Below are positions 16,288 through 23,355 of a stretch of 64,000 nucleotides of DNA, in pieces; position 1 is the stretch's first letter; each line of letters starts with the position of its first letter. Under the pieces are notes generated by a model, which had not been told where the DNA came from, made no database searches, and worked only from the letters and a program-made list of their open reading frames with translations. Made by a program: the position numbers and the translations under genes. Location of the stretch: positions 806,001 to 870,000 of the forward strand of contig CAWAMM010000002.1 of NCBI GenBank assembly GCA_963783145.1, written 5' to 3'. The stretch is from DATGKG01 sp963783145 (GTDB taxonomy: Bacteria > Desulfobacterota > Binatia > Binatales > Binataceae).

Positions 16288-17744
16288 GTCGCGAGGCTTG
16301 CGCCGATGATCGAATCGAGATCGTCGCACTGGTGATGCAGGTCGTACTGTGCTGCATGTTTGAGAAGCGCACCTCGAACTGTAAGCGGCCGATCGCTGCC
16401 TTTCTCGAGTCGAACGGACCATGACCCATCATCATTCCATCGGATCGAAGGCAGATCGGCGGGCAGTTCGAGGGCGCGGGTCAGGTCCTGAATCCGCGCG
16501 GATTCGTCAGCCATCTCCTCAAATAGTTGCGCTCCCAGAGGCGAAAATCGCGCGGAGTGCCGGAGTTGCGAAACCGCAATCGCGAGTTGGACTGAAATGG
16601 TGGCGATTTGGTCGCTGACTGCGGTGCGACGCAGTTCCAAGGTTTCGCCGCTGCGATAAACCGCGTACCAGAATCGCCACACCGCCAGGTAGACGTAGAG
16701 TCCGTGAAAAATTCCGTGCAACGGCCGCAAGTCGTCGCGGAAGGGCGAATAGTATTCGCTGCTGGTCATCTGGTTGTCGCGCTCTTCGGCAAAAAACGCG
16801 CCCAACTCCTCCACGAAAAAGAACCGATTGTGATGAAACTCGTGAATGAAGAAATCCGCCATCAAGTAAGGATCGTTCACCACACTAACGACAAAGCTGC
16901 CCGGCAAATCGGAATGGCTGATGTTGCTGTAGTCACCGAGCCCCGACGGCTTGAGTGCGATCAACCGAATGACTTCGCGGAAATGCTCGAAAGTCGCCGG
17001 GCAGTGACGATGCATGAGTTCCAGCGCCTCCGAGGTCAGGCGAACTCGCTCGGCTTGATATGAGGGTGCCATCAACCGCAGCGGCTCGCCTACCTCCAGT
17101 CCGGTGAGATGGAACGCTTCGGGCTGGAGCCGCAATGAGAATCCGTCCGCGGAGGCTAGCGGGGATTCGCGAATCGTCAGGCCATCGATCGACGCCGCTT
17201 CCAGCGGGAGGCGCAGCGCGTGCTCCTCGCTGGTCACCTCCAAATGACCCCGCGACAGAGCGTTAATCAGTAATGTCCCTTCACCGGAAATCACCAGGCG
17301 GCTGGAAGGGATCGCAAACGGCAGCACTACTTCGAGGGGAGTTCGAAAGATCTGATCGTTATCGGTGACGATGCCGAGCGCGAGGACGAATCGTTTGAAA
17401 TCCCCGAGATGAGCTTTCAGCGCGGATTCGGCATCGACGGTTCCGCGGGCTCGCGACACAGACTCCGCCAGAAGCGACAGCGGAGCAGGGGATAGACAGT
17501 TGCCAACGAATTCATAGGCTAGCCGCACCCAGAAGTATGCGGTCGGGTCGCGCCATACCGCAGTGAAGGCCACGGGATCGGCCGCGGCCATCCGCTGATA
17601 TAGTTCGAGAAACTCGGCTTCACCGCCATCGAGCGGACGATTGCGCTCCAGCGCTCGAGAAATCGCGATTAGGGCAGAGGCGGATTTCTCGTAGCGTGTC
17701 TGGTAGAGCGAGTGATCGCTCCAGAGAATATCGGCCGCAGTCAC
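16284..17744 (-). CDS. HExxH-type putative peptide beta-hydroxylase (RiPP maturase)
   Basis: A 486-aa protein with a GTG start. Residues 301-305 are HEFHH, an HExxH metal motif in the context MADFFIHEFHHNRFFFVEE. Next comes YYSPFRDDLRPLHGIFHGLY (331-350), the second conserved block of the HExxH putative peptide-modification family, now described as alpha-ketoglutarate-dependent HExxH peptide beta-hydroxylases. One of the His residues in that block is a likely third metal ligand. Characterised relatives act on ribosomal peptides, often beside a radical SAM cyclophane synthase; none is visible here. The gene lies 51 bp downstream of precursor-like peptide A and on the same strand as both peptides. 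Family call is from motif recognition; activity and substrate are inference. Confidence 0.75.
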   Translation of the reverse strand: MTAADILWSDHSLYQTRYEKSASALIAISRALERNRPLDGGEAEFLELYQRMAAADPVAFTAVWRDPTAYFWVRLAYEFVGNCLSPAPLSLLAESVSRARGTVDAESALKAHLGDFKRFVLALGIVTDNDQIFRTPLEVVLPFAIPSSRLVISGEGTLLINALSRGHLEVTSEEHALRLPLEAASIDGLTIRESPLASADGFSLRLQPEAFHLTGLEVGEPLRLMAPSYQAERVRLTSEALELMHRHCPATFEHFREVIRLIALKPSGLGDYSNISHSDLPGSFVVSVVNDPYLMADFFIHEFHHNRFFFVEELGAFFAEERDNQMTSSEYYSPFRDDLRPLHGIFHGLYVYLAVWRFWYAVYRSGETLELRRTAVSDQIATISVQLAIAVSQLRHSARFSPLGAQLFEEMADESARIQDLTRALELPADLPSIRWNDDGSWSVRLEKGSDRPLTVRGALLKHAAQYDLHHQCDDLDSIIGASLAT

Positions 17745-17795
17745 AGCAGATTACTCGCGGTCGAATTGCAGATCCCGAGCGGTTCGCGAGGATAT

Positions 17796-18020
17796 TCAGG
17801 GTCGAGAAGGCGCGCTCTTGGGGCCTGCCGCGAGAAACCGCGTTCCCCATCGACGCGGGGCACCCTTTTCGCCTGCCGAAATGAACCGAGTCGGCCATCG
17901 CAAGTCCGCAGTGGCGTCCCTCTTGGGCGGCCCTTCGAGTTCCTGCGCCATCGATTGAACAAGATCTTTGGATTCGCTGGCGAGTTTGGCGAGGTTAATC
18001 GTTTGTGATGCTCGCTTCAT
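17796..18020 (-). CDS. Putative RiPP precursor peptide A
   Basis: A 74-aa peptide, ATG at 18018-18020, preceded on its strand by AAAAGGGGAACGCCA, a good ribosome site. The leader-like first ~40 residues (MKRASQTINLAKLASESKDL...) are helical and acidic near QELEG. The C-terminal part holds two copies of a 16-residue motif: RWPTRFISAGEKGAPR then RWGTRFLAAGPKSAPSR. Codons for the conserved residues differ between copies, so the likeness is held at protein level. It shares leader blocks (LA-L-A, M..ELEG) and core with peptide B. It lies directly upstream of the HExxH enzyme. The precursor role is inferred from context and repeat structure; likely modified residues (Trp, Phe, Lys, Pro neighbours) are not known. 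Confidence 0.7.
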   Translation of the reverse strand: MKRASQTINLAKLASESKDLVQSMAQELEGPPKRDATADLRWPTRFISAGEKGAPRRWGTRFLAAGPKSAPSRP

Positions 18021-18135
18021 TGGCGTTCCCCTTTTGGTTGGCAGAAGTGATGCGGTCTGAAGCCTCTTTTCGGAGCCGTCTTTGATGTGATGAACCGTTT
18101 CGATGGCGGCTTTGGGTTCTGCGACCGCGAAATTT

Positions 18136-18360
18136 CTACTTTCGATCCGGTGCGCCCTTTCCTCCTGCGGAAATGAAACGCCTTGGCCAGCGGCGTGGAG
18201 CTTCCTTCAACCCAGCGGCGATGAATCGAGTGGGCCACGGCCGGTTGGTCGCGAGCTCTTCGTGTTCCGCACCTTCCAACTCGCGGACCATCAAAGGAAC
18301 CTCATTCACCGCATCATTGGCGAGGCGCGCCAATTCGATCCTGGGAGAGTTCTTATCCAT
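18136..18360 (-). CDS. Putative RiPP precursor peptide B
   Basis: A 74-aa paralogue of peptide A with the same length. ATG at 18358-18360 with GACGAGGGCTCCG upstream. The N-terminal half (MDKNSPRIELARLANDAVNE...MVRELEG) aligns with peptide A. Its core repeats are WPTRFIAAGLKEAPRR and WPRRFISAGGKGAPDR, ending in Lys. It is the first gene of the presumed operon B-A-hydroxylase, with 115 bp between B and A. The divergent ROK kinase starts about 190 bp away, so the promoter should lie at 18361-18550. Confidence 0.7.
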   Translation of the reverse strand: MDKNSPRIELARLANDAVNEVPLMVRELEGAEHEELATNRPWPTRFIAAGLKEAPRRWPRRFISAGGKGAPDRK

Positions 18361-18549
18361 CGGAGCCCTCGTCGCGCGCGATAATTCGGTCGCACGTCAG
18401 TTACAGGTTCGGCCCGATTATGTCAATCGATGAGGTTTGAGCGTCGCTTTTCCGGATCACGATATGGTAGTTGGGCGACCGCGGTTCGCGATAGCATCGG
18501 CGGTTCCCTTGTGCTACCGCATCGCGGAGGAGTGAACGGAAACATCACT

Positions 18550-19338
18550 ATGACGACCGAGCAGACCATCAACGAAGCCGCAAAGAAAACTCGGCAGGAC
18601 AAAAAGCCGGCGGCTGGCGAGCAGCCGGCGAAGTCGGAACGAAAACCCTATACCTTGGCGATCGATGTCGGGGGCACCGGAATCAAGGCCGAGAAGCTCG
18701 ACGCCACCGGACGTCCCGTGACCGAACGCACCAAGGTCGCGACCCCGAAGAACGCTACCCCGAAAAAGGTCACCAGGGTCATCGAAGAGCTCGCGGGACA
18801 ACATGGCACTTTCGATCGTGTATCGGTCGGGTTTCCTGGAGTCGTAAAGGAGGGTGTCGTCTACACCGCGGCCAACCTCGGTAAGGGATGGAACGACTAT
18901 CCGCTCCAGACGGAACTTGCGAAGAAGCTCCGCAAGCCGGTCCGAATGACCAACGATGCTGACATCCAGGGCCTTGGATGTATCAGCGGGCGCGGCGTTG
19001 AACTGGTGATCACGTTGGGGACCGGTGTTGGATCGGTCATCTTCGTCGATGGTAGGCGGATACACATGGAGTTGGGCCATCATCCATTTCACAAGGGCAA
19101 GACCTACGAGGAGGAGCTAGGCAATCGCGCGCTGGTAAAGAAGGGCCGGAAGAAATGGTCCAAGCTGGCGATGGAGGCGATCGGCGATCTGCAGCGGACC
19201 TTTAACTACGATCGGCTATACATCGGAGGCGGTAACGCGCGGTTGCTCGATGGTAAGCTTCCACCGAATGTGAAGCTGGTCAGCAACATGGAAGGGTTGC
19301 TGGGAGGCATAAAGTTGTGGGGGGCGACCGCAAGATGA
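18550..19338 (+). CDS. Polyphosphate glucokinase-like ROK-family kinase
   Basis: About 262 aa from the ATG at 18550. An in-frame GTG at 18532 abuts GGAGGA and is a weaker choice, and a longer frame from 18430 lacks support. Motifs: LAIDVGGTGIKAEKL (ATP phosphate-binding), RVSVGFPGVVKEGVVYTAANLGKG, MTNDADIQGLG (catalytic Asp region), LGTGVGSVIF and ELGHHPF. These match strictly polyphosphate or polyphosphate/ATP glucokinases, which make glucose-6-phosphate in the cytosol. The Lys/Ala-rich first ~35 residues are an extra tail. Functional link to the divergent peptide operon is not shown. Confidence 0.85.
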   Translation: MTTEQTINEAAKKTRQDKKPAAGEQPAKSERKPYTLAIDVGGTGIKAEKLDATGRPVTERTKVATPKNATPKKVTRVIEELAGQHGTFDRVSVGFPGVVKEGVVYTAANLGKGWNDYPLQTELAKKLRKPVRMTNDADIQGLGCISGRGVELVITLGTGVGSVIFVDGRRIHMELGHHPFHKGKTYEEELGNRALVKKGRKKWSKLAMEAIGDLQRTFNYDRLYIGGGNARLLDGKLPPNVKLVSNMEGLLGGIKLWGATAR

Positions 19339-19425
19339 TTTGGTGCATGTGGGTTGAGCCTCACAGTCTGCTTCCTCGATGCTATTCTCTGAATGCTTGA
19401 CTGTTAACTCGCGCGTCTTAAAAGT

Positions 19426-19565
19426 TGTTCACGATCTGTTACGCGCAGTCTGACGCGTCTGTTTAGATACAGCCCCGATTTAGCGATAGTCGATCATCCT
19501 TGGATTAATACTTCCCTCGCAGAAATGAATAAGGCGGTCTATGCCTTATTGGGGCGAGCGTGGCT
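19426..19565 (+). promoter_or_regulatory. Duplicated structured leader, copy 1
   Basis: About 140 bp aligning closely with 22021-22160, including GTTTA-AT-C..G-CC..GAT-TAGCGATA and GAATAAGG-GGT..TGCCTTA-TGGGG. A hairpin (AATAAGGC/GCCTTATT, 19528-19550) is followed at once by the ribosome site GGGGCGAG and the ATG at 19566. This geometry allows control of translation start. No known riboswitch class is recognised. Confidence 0.5.
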
Positions 19566-20999
19566 ATGCTAAGCGTTACCTGCAGCCCGCGACCGTTCGC
19601 GGTTCTATTCCTGCTGTTTACCTCTATCGCTATCGCTGGATGTGGAGGCGGCGGGTCCTCCGGCTCTGCCCCAGTCAGCGGTGGTTCCGCCACCGACACC
19701 ACCGCGACCAGCGTAATCGGCGTCGATTGCACCCGTCAGCGCGGCTATGTTCCCTTGCCCAATCTCAACTCCAGCCTGCATGGAGAGGTCGCCGTCCTCG
19801 ATCTCAGCGTGGATCCGGATGTCCAGAATCGGCTGCTTAAAATCATCGATATCGGCGTGGTCGCGTTGCCGCGGTCCGCAGCGGTGGATTTCAAGACCGG
19901 CACGGTTCTGGTCGCCGCCGATAACGGCGCCACCACTGGAACGGTGGTGCTGATTGACGAGTCTGACGATTCGTTAACCACCGTGCCGTTTCCAACCGGC
20001 AGTCGCCCGGCGGAAACCTCCGGCGTGGTGGTCAACACCAAGGGCACTGCGCTGGTGTCGATGGAGGATGCTACCGACTGTACTAGCGCGGCCGGCGGCT
20101 GCACCGGGCAAGCCGTGTTCAACCTCGGCAGCCGCAGTTTCGATCCGTTAATCCTGACCCTGTTCGGGGCGGATAGTTTCGCCGAAAATGCCTCGACGGG
20201 AACCTCGGTTGGGTCCGCGGACGTGATTACCCCGCAATTTCTCGCGATTGACGTTGCGGGCGAGCAAGCCTGTGTGTTGGAAGACATCAACGCCGACCAG
20301 TTGGGCGCCGATCCGGACGGAGTCGCGGTCGATCCAACCACCAACATCTGGGTGGTGGGCAACTTTCAGTCGCCACTGGCAACGGTGATCAATCTTAAGG
20401 GCGCGACCTTCGATGATGGCGGAAGTTTTAGCTGCTTCCTCAACGAGGGTGGCAGCCTGCCCAATTCGGTGAACCAGGATACCGGCACCGGCGCGATCGG
20501 CATGTCCGGGGTGGCGATCAATTCGATCACCCATCAGGCCTTCCTGACCGCGCAAGGAGGCAGTCAGATAGCGCTGCTGTCGCTGCCGACCCGCGCTGCG
20601 GCCCAGCTTGCGAGCTCGGGAGTCAGCGGGGTCAACGGCGCCATTCCCAACGATCCGAACGGCAATGCCTTTACCCCGGCCAACTTTCCGTACGCGACGA
20701 CCGTCGATAGCTGCCACAACCTGGGTTACGTGGCCAACGCCAACTACAGCTTCCTGGCGCAGATCAATCTGAAGACGTTCAAGACCAGTCCTTCCCCGAT
20801 CAATACCGCGCTCCCGGCGGGAAGCTGCGCGGGAGTCACCACCACCTTCAAGTGCGACAACGGCAACGGGGTGAAGTTTTTTCCAGTTTCTTCGACTTCC
20901 AGCGACGCGGCGCAGCCTGCCTCCGCGCAGTTCAGTAGCGCAGCGTTCCGCGCGCATCTGGCGGCCAAGCAGGCCGGGATAACTCGCGGTCATCATTGA
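19566..20999 (+). CDS. Beta-propeller-like lipoprotein
   Basis: About 477 aa from the ATG at 19566, which shares its position with the paralogous leader at 22161; a GTG six bases upstream is less likely. The N-terminus FAVLFLLFTSIAIAGCGGGG is a lipoprotein signal with lipobox IAGC. The mature part repeats A-V-D-x-x-T-G-x-V-L-V-A-type blades (AVDFKTGTVLVAAD, AVDPTTNIWVVGN, AINSITHQAFLTAQ, TTVDSCHNLGYVANA), consistent with an extracytoplasmic propeller. Paired Cys residues (CTSAAGGC) suggest disulfides. Function unknown. Confidence 0.7.
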   Translation: MLSVTCSPRPFAVLFLLFTSIAIAGCGGGGSSGSAPVSGGSATDTTATSVIGVDCTRQRGYVPLPNLNSSLHGEVAVLDLSVDPDVQNRLLKIIDIGVVALPRSAAVDFKTGTVLVAADNGATTGTVVLIDESDDSLTTVPFPTGSRPAETSGVVVNTKGTALVSMEDATDCTSAAGGCTGQAVFNLGSRSFDPLILTLFGADSFAENASTGTSVGSADVITPQFLAIDVAGEQACVLEDINADQLGADPDGVAVDPTTNIWVVGNFQSPLATVINLKGATFDDGGSFSCFLNEGGSLPNSVNQDTGTGAIGMSGVAINSITHQAFLTAQGGSQIALLSLPTRAAAQLASSGVSGVNGAIPNDPNGNAFTPANFPYATTVDSCHNLGYVANANYSFLAQINLKTFKTSPSPINTALPAGSCAGVTTTFKCDNGNGVKFFPVSSTSSDAAQPASAQFSSAAFRAHLAAKQAGITRGHH

Positions 21000-21077
21000 A
21001 GCTGAATGAACCCGGGAGAGCGGCTCGGCGCGAGATTTTCATTTCACAAATTTGTTCCTGCGAAGGGCGGGGTAGTC

Positions 21078-21902
21078 ATGAGTAAAATCCAATCAATTAA
21101 AACCGCGAGCGCCGGTCTTCTCAACCTGGAAAAACCGGCTCCGGCAACTCTCCTCCGGCCGCATCTGGTTGGGCCTCGTCATCGCTATGTCGCTGATCGC
21201 GATCGTACTTTCCTTCTCCGGGGTGGTTAGCTTTGCGGCGCGTTCGGCAAATTTGCGGCTGCTAAGTCAACTGCAAAACCTCGCCGGCGCGGCGACCGCA
21301 AGCGGAGCGGTTCCGCCCACCTGCGAGATTCCTACCAATCCGGCCCCGATCAATGCCCGCCCGGTTCCATCGCTGACACTGGTGGACGTGCGCTGTGTTT
21401 CTATCCGACCACCCCGATGACTTCGGTCGCTTCGCTGGGCGCGCTCACCGCCAATGGGCAGCCGGTGCTGGACAAGTATTTCTACGACCCCGCGACCGGC
21501 TGGATGTTCCTCAATGTCGCCCAGACGCGGCCCAATGCGACCGGCCCGTCACCGCTCGGCGCATGTACCGGAGTTACCACCGGCCCGAACGCAGATCCCT
21601 ATTTCTGTCCTTCGCAAAACGGTGGTGAGAGTTACTATGTGTGTCCGCCGGAGGGGTGCTGGGATTGCGGAATTGTACTCAACGATTCCACCTGGAAACC
21701 CGCGGCCTCCGCCTGTCCGAATCCATATACGACCTACGGCACGCCCGCGACGCCGCCGCTTGACGCCAAACTGGTGGTGGCCGGAAACCCCGTGACCCGC
21801 GCCGTCGAGGGTGGACTGAGTAGCATGTTTCCGCACTATCTGTCCCTCAACCAACCGGCTAGTTGCGCGACACCGATGGCTACCCCGACGCCTGCCCCTT
21901 GA
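21078..21902 (+). pseudogene. Membrane-anchored secreted protein split by frameshifts
   Basis: Three consecutive frames look like one gene. ATG 21078 opens MSKIQSIKTASAG. A second frame (stop-free from 21082) carries STWKNRLRQLSSGRIWLGLV and a membrane anchor to about 21405. The third frame (ATG 21417 overlapping the previous TGA; GGRALCFYPTTPMTSVASLG upstream in the same frame) runs to 21902 with DKYFYDPATGWMFLNVAQ and several Cys-containing blocks, ending in a Thr/Pro tail. Either two small shifts broke the gene or the assembly has indels; the ATGA overlap also allows two coupled genes. Function unknown. Confidence 0.45.
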
Positions 21903-21912
21903 TCCGCAATGC

Positions 21913-21944
21913 GAGGCGGCCTTCGCTATCACGAAGGCCGCCTC
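21913..21944. terminator. Strong hairpin downstream of the broken gene
   Basis: GAGGCGGCCTTCG and CGAAGGCCGCCTC form a perfect 13-bp stem with loop ctatca. It starts 11 bp after the stop at 21902. There is no T-run, so termination would be of the hairpin-only or rho-assisted type. Confidence 0.6.
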
Positions 21945-22020
21945 CGCTATTGCAGTCCTCGCGCAAGCCACTATCGGCCAAATCCTCCGACGGTTGTACT
22001 CCAACGTGCGTCATTAAAGA

Positions 22021-22160
22021 TGCTCACGACGTGTTAAGCCCGACACGAGGTGCCTGTTTACATTCGCGGCCGAGATAGCGATAATCATCAGTCGTCCGAT
22101 TAAAACTCCTTTCGCGTAAACGAATAAGGTGGTTTTTGCCTTAATGGGGTGGGCATAGCT
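22021..22160 (+). promoter_or_regulatory. Duplicated structured leader, copy 2
   Basis: Homologue of the leader at 19426-19565. The hairpin region (AATAAGGT...GCCTTAAT, 22123-22145) is less perfect but keeps the AAGG/CCTT core. It is again followed by GGGGTGGGC and the ATG at 22161. Confidence 0.5.
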
Positions 22161-23273
22161 ATGCTAAACGTCAGATGCCGCGTACGTTTCATCTTTGGCG
22201 TTTTATTCCTGCTGTCAATCGGTATGACTCTCGGTTTGACCGCATGTGGTGGCGGCTCCGGTGGGGGTTCCACTTCAACCACGTCGTCCGGGTTATGGGT
22301 GCCGAACTTCCTCGGCTTCACCATGACCGCGTTCAATTCCACGCTGGTTAAAACCAGCGGCGAACCCGCCCCGACCATCAGCAACGAAAATGAGGTGCTG
22401 GCTCTACCGGAGCAAGTGCTGTTCGACAAAAAAGGTAATCTCTGGATCACCAACTGTACCGACAATACGGTGGGAGCGGGCAGCGTCGCCGAATACACCG
22501 CCCATCAGGTCAGCCAATTCTCCACCAATCCCAGCGCGGACCCGCAAGTGACGTTGTCGGATGATGGGTCGCTGAATACCTTCAATTGCGCCTACGGCGA
22601 AGCATTCGATTCCAAGGGCAACCTGTGGGTGTCGAACTTGTTCGGCTCCAACCTGGTCCAATTCACCCCCAGCCAGTTGGAGGCGGGCGGGAATCCAATC
22701 CCGAACACCAAGATTTTTTCCAGCTTCGCCAGGCCCGAAGGCATTCAATTCGACGCTACCGGAACCCTTTGGGTCGCCGATGTACAAAGCTCGCAAATTT
22801 TCGGCTTCAAAGCCGCGACGCTGGCGTCCGTGGAAGGAACTTCCATACAAACCCCGCCCGATATCGTCATTTCATCCGCCAGTCTGGTGAACCCGACCGA
22901 TCTCGTCATTACCAAGTCGGGCGACCAATGGGTCGCGAACTTTGGCGCCAATAACCTGCTGGAGTTTGCCGCGGCCGATCTGGCCGAGACCGGCAGTCCC
23001 ACCCCGATTGTCACCCTGAGCGCCACCACCGTGACCACCCCGAGTGGCTCGTCGTTGAGTATCAATGGCCCCCAAGGGGTGATCTTCGACCGTAGTGGGA
23101 ATCTGTGGGTGAGCAACGCAGAGAGCGACAATACCGGCAGTATCGCGGAATTCAGCAAAGCTCAAATCGCCGCCACCGGGAGTCCTAACCCCCAGGTTTT
23201 CCTGGATTCCGACCCGGACGGGATCAACATGGACGATCCGGTGCTAATCAGCTTCGGCCCCAACGTCAAGTGA
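22161..23273 (+). CDS. NHL-type beta-propeller lipoprotein
   Basis: About 370 aa from the ATG at 22161. Signal and lipobox are FIFGVLFLLSIGMTLGLTAC followed by Gly/Ser linker. Repeats with the NHL/SMP-30-like phrase D-x-x-G-N-L-W-V-(S/T)-N occur at least five times (FDKKGNLWITN, FDSKGNLWVSN, FDATGTLWVAD, FDRSGNLWVSN, TKSGDQWVAN). It should fold as a propeller on the outside of the inner membrane or on the outer membrane. Its leader is homologous to that of the lipoprotein at 19566, although the mature proteins differ. No enzymatic motif seen. Confidence 0.75.
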   Translation: MLNVRCRVRFIFGVLFLLSIGMTLGLTACGGGSGGGSTSTTSSGLWVPNFLGFTMTAFNSTLVKTSGEPAPTISNENEVLALPEQVLFDKKGNLWITNCTDNTVGAGSVAEYTAHQVSQFSTNPSADPQVTLSDDGSLNTFNCAYGEAFDSKGNLWVSNLFGSNLVQFTPSQLEAGGNPIPNTKIFSSFARPEGIQFDATGTLWVADVQSSQIFGFKAATLASVEGTSIQTPPDIVISSASLVNPTDLVITKSGDQWVANFGANNLLEFAAADLAETGSPTPIVTLSATTVTTPSGSSLSINGPQGVIFDRSGNLWVSNAESDNTGSIAEFSKAQIAATGSPNPQVFLDSDPDGINMDDPVLISFGPNVK

Positions 23274-23355
23274 CAAGTGCGAAGGCATTCTAATTAGCTG
23301 TCGAAGTTCTTTGCGCTCTGGTTAAGCGCGCATTTTTGAAAGTGAGGGGAGAACG

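Noticed and set aside
18017..18238. Third small gene between the precursor peptides
   Set aside because: A 73-aa open frame overlaps peptide B in another frame and lacks a ribosome site; only a short motif resemblance was kept as a tentative finding.
19426..19565. Known c-di-GMP (GEMM) riboswitch
   Set aside because: The leader has a hairpin before the ribosome site, but the GEMM core consensus is not recognisable; left as an unnamed element.
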